Source: Gnetum montanum
Taxonomy: Eukaryota; Streptophyta; Gnetopsida; Gnetales; Gnetaceae
NCBI GenBank assembly: GCA_015680685.1
Contig: MNCI01005014.1
Coordinates: 32,036-96,035 of the forward strand
DNA length: 64,000 bases
Direction: 5' to 3'
Part shown: positions 45,611 to 57,345 of the stretch, piece by piece
How positions within the stretch are numbered: position 1 is the first letter of the stretch
Layout of the letters: each line of letters starts with the position of its first letter
Program-made: the position numbers and the translations under genes
The notes under the pieces: generated by a model
Seen by the model: the letters and a program-made list of their open reading frames with translations, nothing else
Database searches by the model: none
What the model was told of the DNA's origin: nothing

Positions 45611-46611
45611 AAATTAATTTTCAAAAATTATTAAAGGGTTATCACCTCGAAGCTCAATTATCATCCCATTAAGTTGGGCCTCAATAAACTTGTTAGATTA
45701 GCAAAAGGCAAACCTCTTTTCTTGTGGATATGTCCAAGCTCAAACATAGACTTTATGTTCTAAGAAACAAGCATCTTGCTATTATTTCTATTAGTGAACC
45801 TTATTTTTAACAATTATAAAATAAATACTTTTGAAGAAAGAACATTTAAGAAAAAGAACCAAATTTTCAAATGATTAAAAAAGTTTCCTTCTTTAAGGTG
45901 AAGATAGTCTTATTTTCTAAAATGAAAAGGTGTCATGGGAATTATTGTGACCAATACTAGATAACTATATGTTACCTTATGATAAATAGCTAACATAAAA
46001 CTTTAATGGAACTTAACTAAAAATTGTATAAATTAATGTTACTCAAATTGAACCCATGACCGAACTTAAGAGTTTATCATCAAGCTAACACCTTATTCTT
46101 GAAATAAATGGCATTTCTATGGAATTATGAAAAGTAATGGAAGACAAAGGGGCTTCATGGATAATAAGATTAATTAAAAACATAAAGGAGTTTACATGAA
46201 ACTAACATGAAAAGAGATAAAATCCTTTAACATGAATATGAAACATGAAAGGAATTATCTTGAATATGCAAATTAGAAATGAATCCCATGAAATAGAGCA
46301 AACCAATACTTCTAAATTATTTGGTACTTAATAAGGAACATGTGGAAATGTGTAATTAACTTTAGAAACTTGAAAAAACATTTAATTTGAACATGCATGC
46401 AAAAATACATAAAGAAAATAAAAAATATTAAAATATATCCAAAGAAAATGCAATTAAAAAGAGAATGGAAAAATACATAGCTCAAACCACAAAAGCATAG
46501 GCAACCAAAAATAAAAATTTTAATGAAGCATGAGGCATAGGTTAGAAAATAACACATCAAGGGTTCAAATTGCAAACATACCAAGGAGGTTAAGGGTCTC
46601 TTAGATAGGGG
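45611..46611. repeat. Old dispersed repeat interrupted by element B, copy 2
   Basis: Joining 24830-24932 to 45611 onward gives a sequence that parallels 7480-7990: AATTTTCAAAAATTATTAA in both, then AAGAAAAAGAACCAAATTTT versus AAGAAGAAAACCCAATTTTT, and ATTGAACCCATGACCGA versus CTTGAACCTATGAGCGA. The class is unknown; no coding content is seen. The last few hundred bases (46130-46611) have no match that I can see. Confidence 0.5.
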
Positions 46612-47640
46612 TGTTACAAGCATCATGTTCAAATCATCATAACACATCAATCAATACGTGCAATAGATATCCTATCAATATGTACATCATATACACACTA
46701 TACAAAAGCATAGCTCATGGGCTATTAATACGAACTCGATCAATAAAAATATCCATCTCTCTCACAAAGACATACAACAAGAAATATAGGAATATGGTAC
46801 TAAGACCTCAATCACCTTCCTTAGGTCTACTGGCCTCTTGAACTTCTAGCTTCATTACCTGTACATAAAGGGGATTAGTACAAAACTAGGTGAGAGCTTT
46901 TACACATCCCTTGCAAATGCAGAGCTTGATGTTATGCTAAAGGAGATGTGTGAGGTATTCTAAGTAGCTTGCAACATGGTTCATGTATCTTCAGCCATAA
47001 CAAGCATGTAACATCATGTCAACTAGTCATATTTACATCAATGCCATCATCCATAATATCAAGTTCATACATCATAAGACTAACAATCAACTATCCATTC
47101 TACCATCTGACATCATGCATAGCTCATCATAACAACATCACATATCAATGATATCACATAATCAGGCATAGAATACAATTATAGGCATACATAATTCGTG
47201 TTCTATCCCAAACCACCAATGTTGATAGTTAATATCATCAAGCACATAATCACATATTGCTAGCAACTAATGTTAGTACATAACATGTTTCCCTAACAAC
47301 TAATGCCCCAAGAGATCACAAAATATAAAGCATATACAAACTCACATAGCCCATGTGGCAACTAACACACCTACACTTAGTGTAAGCATGATATTATTAA
47401 CATGAGTACTCATAACACAATCAATACATGTAGATATTTTATGAATGTTTCATTATATTTTTCACTAGTGATGCTAGTGCATAAAACCTCAATCTGATTA
47501 TGCTCATTCCATTGAAAAAATACAAAAATTCATACACTTATCCACCCTAGTCATGACCTCTGCATGACTAGTTCATATAGCTCATGCTCCTTGGCTATGA
47601 AAAAGAAATGAAATGAAATTTATGTGGTCTTATTGTGGCA
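46612..47640. repeat. Relic related to element F LTR
   Basis: Several stretches match F's LTR in order. GTACAAAACTAGGTGAGAGC..TACACATCCC matches GTATAAAACTAAGTGGAAAG..TACACATCCC. CTTGCAACATG matches CTTGCATCAAG. CCCATGTGGCAACTAACACA..CTTAGTGTA matches CCTATGTGGTCACTAGCATA..CTTACTGTA. It starts at or near TGTTACAAGC. No internal domain accompanies it, so it may be a solo or truncated LTR of a relative of F. The right limit is uncertain. Confidence 0.45.
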
Positions 47641-48641
47641 TCCTCTACATTGGAAAAGAAATGAAATTTATATGCAAAAAACCACCGTGACACCATAACT
47701 AGTTCACTGCGACTTATGGATGATCCTTTGACTCAACAACTTATTCATGCTAGGAACATGACTTTCATTTCTTTATTTTTTCAAGCACAAGCTCACTACA
47801 TAAGCAATGCAACCCACATTCAAAATAAGTTTAGGGAAAACCAGTGTTGCAAAGACATTGTGCCTCATGCCAAAAGAAACCCTTACCGTGAGCAAGTTGC
47901 AACCGTATCACAAGCTACTTACTAGTCGACAAACTATATCACAACCATATGACATACATACATACCCATACGAATTGCTTTAGCTTAAAAAAAATCTAAG
48001 TATATGTGATAATAGACATAAAATTTGTAAAATCAAGGAATTAAACACTCAACCTTGCACTTATTATTGCAATTGCGTACCACTCTTCTACGTAGGTTGG
48101 TTCATACATAAATATTTTTGTATTATTTAAAAATGTGTTGCTAGATTTAACCCTTGCCTAGTGCCTATTGGCAGGCAAGGGTAGGACCTAGTGACACACA
48201 TAAGCATGGTTAAAATGATCATGAAATGTACATGCATGGGTTACATGAATTGACCCATAAACCATTGTGCATTGTTTTATGGTTTTTTCTTACTAGTCAT
48301 GGTCAGCATAAAAATTAGTAGCAACAACATGCATGAATTTGCACATAAGTATAAAACAAAAATATTTACAATACAAATTCACATGCTCAATTTTTGAGCA
48401 TTGCCCTGGAATCCTAGGTACACTAGTTCTTCTCATTATACTTTAATTCCTAACTTTATACAATACAATCACGCTACTACAATTGAGAATACAACCATAC
48501 AACTCATTTTGTATTATGAATTTGATCAACATTCTAATCGTGTCTATCCCTTCCACAAATCCATGAATATGTACATAAAATAAAAATTAGAAAGAATAGG
48601 AGATAGGTAAAAACACCCATCACAAATTCAAAAAACCTATA
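47641..48641. other. Unassigned AT-rich DNA left of element D
   Basis: No gene recognised. It may include more of the F-like LTR relic. A hairpin-forming inverted repeat is at 48151-48181 (CCCTTGCC..GGCAAGGG). The last five bases, CTATA, would be D's target duplication, whose partner lies outside the window. Confidence 0.4.
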
Positions 48642-49502
48642 TGATGAGTCGTAGTTCAGTTGGTTGCGTCAAAGAGACCTTGTCGACATAGTGTTGGTTT
48701 TCAACTATAAATACACACCTACTAGATGCATTTATGGCATTAGAGATTGTAGTTGCATTGAAGCTCTTATAGTTTTTCTATTTAAAAGTTATAATTTTTC
48801 CCTTGAGTGCCTACAGTAGGAGTCACTAAGTATATGGATCTTTATTCAAGCATTGTTGTACATAAGCATGATAATGTGTGCAGCAATAAAGACATACTTT
48901 CTGATAAACTTTGTAGCACTTTGGATAGATTAGCTATTTTATTTATGCATATATTGTTTTCAATTATTTATTAAATGTTTACAATTAGTTATTAAATATT
49001 TTTTAGTTATTATGTTAATGAAGTAATTAAGCCAGATAGATTACACACATAAGTACGACCACTTCAAGTGTAACACATATTCGCTTGGTAATCTAAGCAA
49101 CATTATTTCTTGGTACACCTAGTAGAATAGTGCTTGGTCATCCTACAGTGGATACATGGGTTTAGGACATGTACAAAAAGTGGGATTGGGTGCTTATGTT
49201 AGGATTAGTTAAATTCTAGTAATTAGTTAATTTAGATTAGTTAATCTAATTCCTTTTATCTACATTTTGAACACTAAACTATAAAACACAAAATGATAAA
49301 AATCGGATGCCTTAGTGACACTTAACCATACAAATGAACATCACAAGTGTAATTGGAAAAACAATGATTGACCTTAAGGTAAGATTCACTTCATAGAGGA
49401 CTAGTGCACCAAAAATGATAAAGTCCATGGAATTCGATCGGATCATACGTGAGTTCTTTGTGATTCATATGGTTGGGCGTAGGGGTACCTTGCCACTCAT
49501 CA
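48642..49502 (+). repeat. 5' LTR of element D
   Basis: 861 bases from TGATGAGTCG to TGCCACTCATCA, giving the TGATGAGT/ACTCATCA terminal inverted repeat. TATA box AACTATAAATACAC at 48703-48716. The U5 end (49430-49502) is highly conserved with C and E. The R-U5 region includes ACATAAGTACGACCACTTCA, also in C and its relatives. Confidence 0.9.
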
Positions 49503-49522
49503 TTAGTGCTATTGCTAGGAAC
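49503..49522 (+). other. Primer-binding site (tRNA-Asp type), element D
   Basis: TTAGTGCTATTGCTAGGAAC directly follows the LTR; pattern and position match A and B. Differences from the tRNA-Asp complement are mainly transitions. Confidence 0.72.
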
Positions 49523-49658
49523 TTTGTTTGTTGAAACGTGCACTATTTAGGTTTAGGTGAATACCATTAATATCATTTTATGAACCTCAAGGTCAATATC
49601 ATTTCCACTATACATAGAATTATAAAACTGCACTAATAAAATTATTTTATTTTGCAAA

Positions 49659-52150
49659 ATGTCTTCTTCTCACAAGCATGAAGATGTCAAACCGCCAGTC
49701 CCATAGGAGTGCAAAGTGGAATAGACTCATCCATATGAGTTTGTATCAAACTTCACCTTCATCCTACATCAAGATGAATAGATGCAATGGTGTGATATGG
49801 AGGGCAACATCATTTTACCCCCCAATAGATCTATGCCCAAGATGCTATTGAAAACCCTTAAGAAGTTGGGCATAGTAGATCTTCATGAAGAATACATTAT
49901 GGATGGTTATGACACTCAAAAATACTATCCCATTGAAACACAATGCAAATGAGATCAATGTTAGGAGAAACTCCATGATGCTATGAAGGGGAAACATTTT
50001 ACTAATCCCTTGTTCCTACTAGGCCAAGATGATAATGAGGATCTGCCTTCTAAGGATTCTCAACATAAAGATTCTCCACCCCCTTTTACTAGTGACAAGG
50101 ATGTGAACCTAAAATTGCAATCCATGAACCATAAAATAGGATTAGGAAAAAGTGACAGCTAAGGTAGGGACTCAAGCAAGTACCACAATGATAAGGGATC
50201 TAAGGATGATGATCATAATAAGCAAAAGAGTGATGACAGACACCGTGGTGGTAGTGGTGGTCCATCTTCCTCTTCATCCTCTTCATCTGATTTTGAACAT
50301 TCCTCTTTATTTGATAGTTCTCATAGAAGTAACTATTGAAATAACCATGATGAAGGTCATCAACAAGATAACAATGACCATGAATGCCACCAAAATAGAA
50401 GAGTTGGCTGAAACCATCATCAATGTCATCAACGCAGTGATGATGATGAGCCTCTATTAGAGACTTGAAGTATGCTCAACATTGCAGAGGTAGTTAAAAA
50501 TTCCAACCAAGCATATGAAAGACAGTCGAATCAAGTACTTAGACATGAACAATATCCCAAGATTTGAGGGGGGATAAAACTCTGATCCACATACACATCT
50601 ACAAGTTTTTCATGATGCCTGTGCCTTATAAAACATAGAAAATTAATGGCAAAAACTCAAACTCTTTTCCAAGACACTCATTAAGGAAGCTGAAAGTTGG
50701 TATTGGTCCTTGGAGTCCGAGTCTATTCACCGATGGAGTACCATGTTAGAGCTATTTAATGACAAATATCAAACGTACTCTCAAGTGTCTAATCTAAGAA
50801 GGCAAATCCAAGGATGGAAATAGAAAGCACATGAACCCTTGGATGCTTCCATGGGAAAATACTATTCACACTTACATCGATGCCCTGGCCATGATTATTC
50901 TCATAGGGAACAACTTTGCCATATTATAGATGGGCTCATAGCAAAAACAAGGAGAACCCTTGGGGTGTATGCCCAAGGAAGATTCTTTGAATTGAGATCT
51001 CATTAAATGCAAAGGCTAATTGAGCTATGAAAAAGGAAATGTGCTGAAGAGTAGAATAGGGACCCTTCCATTAGGAAACGAGAGGTCTAATTTTGTGATG
51101 AGAAGAAGTCACCACTTGATGAAGTGATGAATAGGAAGATCTTGCCCATCCAAAAATCTATTTCTGATATTTTTTCCAAGGTTGATAAATTATGGGACTC
51201 TTTGGATGAAAAATTTCAAATTGCTATGAAGATTGCTGAAGAATCCAAAGAGCAAAATAGTGATTGTAACCATAAGAGGAAAACAGAAGCTAAACGTGCT
51301 TATCAAAGAGGTAAGGACAAAGCTACAACAATAGAGAAAGTTGTGGAGTCTAACTATGATGATGAAATGGATTGTGACATCTGTCAATATAAACATCCAA
51401 AGAGATGTTTCCCTATGGTGTCACACTTACAAGAGTCTAGGACGTACACAATGAATCCTCAATTAGCATGTGGGTAAGCACCTAGATGATTACCTTATCC
51501 TCAAGACAATCCAAGGTGGTTCCACCAATAGCAAAAAGCTTACTACCCAAGTGGAACTCCTCCACAATCATACAAACAATACTAAGAGTGATACCAACCA
51601 TAATCGTAGGGAATGCCACCACCAATGCAATAGTATCCTAACCAGACCCATACAGGTACTATGTTTAGTATCCCATCTCCCCTAGAAGTTCTACAAGTCA
51701 TACATCATTCCAGCATCACTATTACCCTCCAAAGTACCATTGAATACATTCATCATCTACTCAAGGGAAAAACCCATATCCATATCTATATCACCCTTCG
51801 CATCCATCTACACACACACCTCCACATTCGACCCAGTTACATCGTACTCCATCCATGTAGGATGAGATTCCTCCATAGTTGCAACAATGAAATCCTACAA
51901 GTGTTGTACATTCACAACTGGTTTTTCAGCCAAGTGGTCTAGATAATCAATCAAGGAAAAGACATTTTTTTCCACCCCAGCAGTCCTCTTCAACCCTCAC
52001 AATCTAGCCCAGCTGATTGTCCTACATCTCCAATACCCTCATCCTCTACATCAAATACCTTTGAGTGCACTTGAAACAAAGTGTGACCTTGGATTCGCAC
52101 TGTAATGCTAATTCATGTTGTTTCTGATTGGATCAAGGCTAGTAATCTTC
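49659..52150 (+). pseudogene. gag of element D (broken)
   Basis: The ATG at 49659 is 137 bases after the primer site and begins MSSSHKHEDVKPPVP. N-terminal motifs: HPYEFVSNFTFILHQDE, then WCDMEGNIILPPN. An acidic Ser/His-rich linker follows, then the Retrotrans_gag-type core from DMNNIPRFEGG (about 50540) through AESWYWSLESESIHRWST and MLELFNDKYQTY to about 51010. A conserved charged segment is open at 51124-51477 (VDKLWDSLDEKFQIAMKIAE). A complete CX2CX3HX3C motif (CDICQYKHPKRC, 51374-51408) follows, then a Pro/Gln/His-rich tail to protease. It would form the capsid and bind RNA. Stops include those at former Gln codons. Confidence 0.78.
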
Positions 52151-52560
52151 CTATGAAAAGATCTGATCCATGAAGTCCACTCATTTATCTACAGATCACT
52201 GGACATGAGCCATGCAAGGCTCTTCTTAACTCTAGTTTCAGAGTTAATCTCATCTCCCATGGCATGTACAAGGCCTGGAACCTACCACCTCTCAAGAAGA
52301 GAAACATTCATCTAGAATTAGTAGATTAGTCAATTACTATTCCTCTAGGATTAATAGAGGACATTGTAACCACAGTTTGTAGGTGGTCCTATCCTATTGA
52401 TTTCTTGGTGATCAAGGTGGAAAATTGCAAAAGTAACTTCCCCATCATCATGGGAAGAGCTTAGCTAAGCATAGTCGATGCACATATGGGCATAATGAAC
52501 CTATCTCTAGAAATATCCAAGGAAAATGAACTGGGCAAGATTAAGAAGAAGTGTATTCCA
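52151..52560 (+). pseudogene. Retropepsin-like protease of element D (decayed)
   Basis: CKALLNSSFRVNLISHGMYK holds the active-site loop with the catalytic Asp replaced (N-S-S for D-S-G). It is followed by AWNLPPLKKRNIHLELVD, SITIPLGLIEDIV, YPIDFLVIKVENCK and FPIIMGRA, then a stop, then SIVDAHMG. Layout as in A to C. Loss of the catalytic Asp makes it inactive even without the stops. Confidence 0.75.
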
Positions 52561-54340
52561 TGCATTGTGTACAACAATAATGAGTGCAATTGCATGTGAA
52601 AGATTTGGTTAATTAAAAGTACACACATTAAAGCATGCAATTAGTGTGCACAAGAGATTAACATTCCAAGGTGTTTGTATGTAGTAGCCACAAAATAGGA
52701 GGACACCTAGTGGTTGATAGCTAACTTAGATAGCAGCACATTATGCATGGATCCAACTAAGAGCCTAACATATGCTTATGTTGAAGGCATGGATAAAATT
52801 GAACAAGTTCATTCCCAACTCTCTAATGAAGATGATAATACCTATTGGGGAGAGTTGGAAATCCCTAATAACTTTAAGTAAGAGCCCTTAGAGCTAAAAA
52901 CTTTACCAGCCGGTAGGGAGTATGCATTTCTAAATAATGGTAAACTAGTCATAATTAATGCCAAACTTGCTCTTGAACAAAAAGAAATGCTATTAAAGGT
53001 AGTCAAAAATGGGTAACAGCCTTTGCTTGGTCATATCCCAAGCTAACTGGAATTGATCCAAGGATATAACAGCATAGCATTTACATCGACTCGACATTGA
53101 AGCTTAGAAGGCAACTACAGAGGCAGCTGAACCCCAAATTAAAGTAGATCATCAAAGAGGAAATTGAATAACTCCTTAAGGTAGGGTTCATCTATCCCAT
53201 CATGGATAGTGAGTGGGTTATCCCACTCATAATTGTATCAAAGAAGGGTGAAAAATGGTGCGTCTGCATCAACTTTCGGTTGTTGAATATGGCAACATTT
53301 CCTTTGCCATTTGTGACTTTAAGTGTTGGACACCATATCCAGGCATTATTATTATAGTTTCTTGGATGGTTATAGTGGTTATAACAAAATCCAAATTGTG
53401 CTAGAAGATTAAGAAAAAACAACATTCATGAGTCCTTGGGGAACTTTTTCATATTGTAAGATGCCATTTGGTCTGTGTAATGCCCTTGCAATATTTCAAC
53501 ACTTGGCCTTTTGTATCTTCCAACAATAGATTGGCAATGGTATTGTAGTCTTTATGGATGACTTTTCCACCTATGGAGCTACATTTGAGCAAGCCTTTAA
53601 CTGCCTTAAGGAAGTACTGAAGAGATGTATTGAAATAAACTTGTGGCTCAACTAGTAAAAGAGTCATCTCATGGTCCAAGAATGCATTGTGCTAGGGCAT
53701 TGAATTTCACAAAAATGGATTGAGGTAGATCCAAAAGGGATAAAGGTCATCCAAGGAATGACACATCAACTAGAGACTGTTAAAGATGTTTAGTCATTCC
53801 TTGGACATACTAGCTACTACTGACAATTCATAGAAAATTTCTCTAAGATTATAAAGTTGTTGGTAGAGCTTACAAAGAAAGATGCATCTTTCATCTAGAC
53901 CAAGGAATGTGAACAGGCATTCCAATAGTTAAAAGAGAAAATTGTAGAAACACCAATCCTATGAGCACCAAACTACTCTAGACCCTTTCACATCATGATA
54001 GATGCATCTAACTACACCTTGGGAGTAGTTCTCACACGAATGGACAATAAGAAATGCCCATACTATATCCACTGTGTAAGCCAAATCATTATGGGAGCAC
54101 TATTAAATTACACCACCATGAAAAAAGAACTAATGGTAGTGGTGTACACTCTAGAAAAGTTCAAGCGCTATGTGCTTGATTATAAAGTATTTGTACATAT
54201 GGACCACAGTGGAATTTGCTTCCTCATGAATAAGCCAATGGTGAGCCCTTGTGTCATATTGTGGCTGGTGATCTTGCAGGAGTTCAATCTCACAATTGTA
54301 GATCAAAAGTAGACCAAGAATGTGGTCACTAAACACCTAT
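52561..54340 (+). pseudogene. Reverse transcriptase and RNase H of element D (broken)
   Basis: After the linker (52680-53010; IANLDSSTLCMDPTKSLTYA), RT begins near 53146 with LLKVGFIYPIMDSEWVIPLI and VSKKGEKWCVCINFRLLNMA. It continues with KTTFMSPWGTFSYCKMPFGL and carries the catalytic VFMDD box at 53548-53562. The RT-RNase H connection contains SFLGHTSYY and ECEQAFQ.LKEKIVETPIL. RNase H is open at 53995-54312: MIDASNYTLGVVLTRMDNKK with the first catalytic Asp, then MKKELMVVVYTLEKFKRYVL and FVHMDHSGI. The order is Ty3/gypsy. Stops and frameshifts are present. Confidence 0.82.
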
Positions 54341-55720
54341 CTCACTTAAGATGGGATAATAAAGAGGAGGAGAGCTCACTCTCTAATTAGTTTCCAACCA
54401 AACTCCTCTTTACAGGAGCAATAAGTGAACAAATGCTTCCAAAAAAAACATGGTATAATGGCATCCTCACCTATCTTCTTACTCAGGAAATGCCATAATA
54501 TTTGGATTTTAGAAAGAAGCAACAATTTCTTCATTAGGCCAAATACTTCATGGAAATCAACGAACACCTCTACAAGGTGTGTGTTGATGACATGATTCAT
54601 TGGTGTGTCCCTAACAAAGACCAACTATGCATTTTCCATGATGCTCACAAAGGGCCTTACAGAGGCCATTATGCAGGGAGATGCATAGCCACAAAAATCC
54701 CAATGACAAGATACTATTGGCCTACAATCTTTAGGGATGCCCACTAGTTTATCCAATCTTGTAAACATTGTCAATGAGATGGGGGGATGACTGCTCACAT
54801 GGAAGGTCCTCAATAGTGGATTCAACCACTAGAGCCTTTCGATATGTGGAGCATTGACTTCATGGATCCCATCACACCCATATCCAAAGGAAAGGTTTAT
54901 ATTATAGTAGAATTTAACTACTACACAAAATGGGCAAAACCAGCAGCCGTTACTAATTGTACATCATCCACTACTGCTAGATTCATACAACAAAATATTG
55001 TGAATAGGTTTGGGATGCCACATTCACTAATTTTTGATAATGGAACTCATTTCACAAGTTCCAATTTTAGAAAATTAATGCAACACTTGGGGGTTGAACA
55101 TAAATTAACAACACCTTACCACCCCCCCCCCCCCCACCCCCCCCANACCGGGAGATCACAAAAATACTAACGTGAACCATTAGCAAATATAGGAAGGATT
55201 GGAGTACAAAACTTAATGATTCTCTCTAGGCTTATTGTTCAATTTGGAAACTTCCTATTGGCTATTCTCCCTAAAAGTTAGTGTATGGGAAACTTCCAAT
55301 GCTTCTAATTCAATCCAAGCTTCATACACTATCAACAACCTGTGATCTAACCCTTGACCTAAGTCTAGCATAGAAAAAAAGATTGATCAACCTGAATGTG
55401 CTACATAAAAATTGATTATTGGTCCTATCCTTGAATGAGGTGAACAAGGCATTCAACAAGCAATGTCATGACCTTAGAATCAAGAAAGTAAAACTTCAAC
55501 CAAGAGATAAGGTTCTGTACTAGAACCCCATACATATACCCCAAAAGGAAAATTTTCAAACATTGTGGAAGGGACCTTATATAATTGATTAAACCTTTAC
55601 CTCTAGGGCCATGATAATTTACAAACCTAAAAGCCCAAATAAAAGGTAGTTGGTCAATATCTAACAAGTAAAACCTTTCTTAGAACCAAGATAGGCCAAT
55701 GCAACTACCACCTTGATAGA
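54341..55720 (+). pseudogene. Integrase of element D (broken, with poly-C damage)
   Basis: The zinc-binding region lies at 54610-54785: HDAHKGPYRGHYAGRCIATK and YYWPTIFRDAH, then CKHC. The core is open at 54844-55116: MWSIDFMDPITPISKGKVYI (first Asp), then FGMPHSLIFDNGTHFTSSNF (second Asp). The catalytic Glu segment should follow TTPYHP but is replaced by a C homopolymer and an n (55123-55146). C keeps this Glu at its own locus. The C-terminal region runs to about 55720 (GPYIID, then TKIGQCNYHLDRWTTT). Confidence 0.8.
55123..55146. other. Poly-C run with n (assembly artefact)
   Basis: Runs of C broken by a single A and followed by ANACCGGG interrupt integrase exactly where C reads CACCCCCAAGCCAACAG. 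The unusual homopolymer in otherwise AT-rich DNA, next to an n, indicates a sequencing or gap-filling error with loss of a few tens of bases. Confidence 0.75.
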
Positions 55721-57345
55721 TGGACAACCACATTCTATTTTTTGGATCTCCTCCTTCCAACTCAGTCATGGGGGAGATGGTCATCTATGCTAACCATCAA
55801 ATTGGCTTCTCAATTTTCTACTTTTTTGTTTTCCAAATTTTTTGATTTTTACAAATTATTTTATTTACAAATTTTTGGATTTTCAAATTTTTCTATATTT
55901 ACACCATTGTTAGTACCTTTGAACCTTTCTTGATTATTTTACACTTTATTATATATTTTACTTTGTTTGGTTTTTTTTTGTTCAAGTGTGATATTTCCTT
56001 ATTTTTGCTAATAAAATTGCTTTATTGTCACAAGACACAATGCCACTGTTGCTATTTACTAATGATGATTTGTGCTCAATGTTGTGATTGTCGATGTCTA
56101 GCTTCTATTTTTGAATTCTGATGTTTGATGACTTTGACATGATTTATTTTTCATGGAGTAGGCAGTGAGTCGACATCACCTACCTATCTAATGAACTCTA
56201 TGGTTTTCCTTGTTCTAGGAGTTTGAGGTCCCTTCCATTAAAGAAACTTTTAATCAATCAATGACCTTGGTAGCTCCAGAATTAGGAAGGATTCAAAGGT
56301 TTGTAAAGGATGTGACTTCAAGAGAACTCAATACTCTTTGTACTCTTCTACTTTCTTGAGTGCTTGAGTGTTTTTTTTGGAATTCTTACCATTCCATACC
56401 AACCATTAATAGGAATTCAAATAAAGTCTTTGCATGGTGTGGTTTCCATCCAAAATTTGAAAAAAAAATTATGGGAATTCAAAGCACACCCCTTATACAT
56501 GAATAAGTTCTTACATGGTGTGGTTTCCATTTCAAAAAAAAAAAAACCATGGAAATTCAAAGCACACCCCTTAGACAAATAAATGGGCTACAAGAACTGG
56601 TTATGGGACTTGAATGACATGCACCTATGCCTAAAGGTCCCCTCTAACTAAGGCCCTCTCTCTCTCTCTCTCTCTCTAACTTCCTACTTCTCTTTTATTC
56701 TCTTTGTGGAATGGTGGTTGTCTTGTGGAAGCACTCATCAGTCTTAGAGTGAAAATGCGAAGTCATTAGAAGCGGATGGTTTTGGTGTAGACTAAGGATG
56801 GAACTTCCTAGGTTATTTTAAACACAAATTCCACAAGGGACTTCTTATGACCTCAATTCAAAACTTCATTCCACCATCTCTATCATTCATCCATGCTACC
56901 ATAACTCACCTCACTACCATGTTCTATTATATGCTCTATGTCTTGGTCTAATGCATTTGGATTCTTAGGTAGATTCTTTCCAGTTGGTCCTTAACTTGTC
57001 ATGCCATTAAATCCACTATAGGGCCCACAAACTTTTTAGTTGAGGTAACACAAGGAAAAAAATGGCATGAGCTTGCTATGGGGAGGACCCATTTGCATAG
57101 CTCTTGTTTTGGTTAGTTAAGGTTTCTTACCTTTGACATTGCTACAGTCCTTTTTTCACATATTCCATTGAGTATTCTGCTCAGTGCTCCTTAACCTTTC
57201 ATTTCATTCATCTTCCAAATCATTTTTTCTCTATTTTTCCAAATTTATAGCTTCAACACCCTCTTCTCATGTTTTCATGCTGTTCTTGGCCTTTCAAGTT
57301 TTCATTTGACACCAATTTCAATTAAAAATTCTTTGTATTTTGCAA
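55721..57345 (+). other. Conserved non-coding region of element D between pol and ORF3
   Basis: T-rich tract at 55800-56000. A tandem pair of ~85-base units (56429-56500 and 56515-56578), each with GGTGTGGTTTCCAT..ATGGAAATTCAAAGCACACC, forms imperfect hairpins. Then block 1 (about 56580-56640), a (CT)n run (56648-56678), and block 2 (57065-57100, GAGCTTGCTATGGGGAGGAC). No coding content. The same order is present in A, B, C and E. Confidence 0.6.
56648..56678. repeat. CT microsatellite
   Basis: About 14 CT units next to conserved block 1; C has (GA)n at the same site in the opposite orientation, so the microsatellite travels with the element. Confidence 0.85.

Noticed and set aside
46312-46650. 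112-residue Phe/Cys-rich minus-strand frame that looks membrane-like
   Set aside because: Hydrophobicity comes from A/T-rich codons; no start context, homologous frame or gene neighbour.
48650-48690. tRNA-like A-box (GTAGTTCAGTTGGTTG) at the start of D's LTR
   Set aside because: It lies in U3 of an LTR whose homologues in C and E lack it, and no B box or cloverleaf follows; most likely chance.
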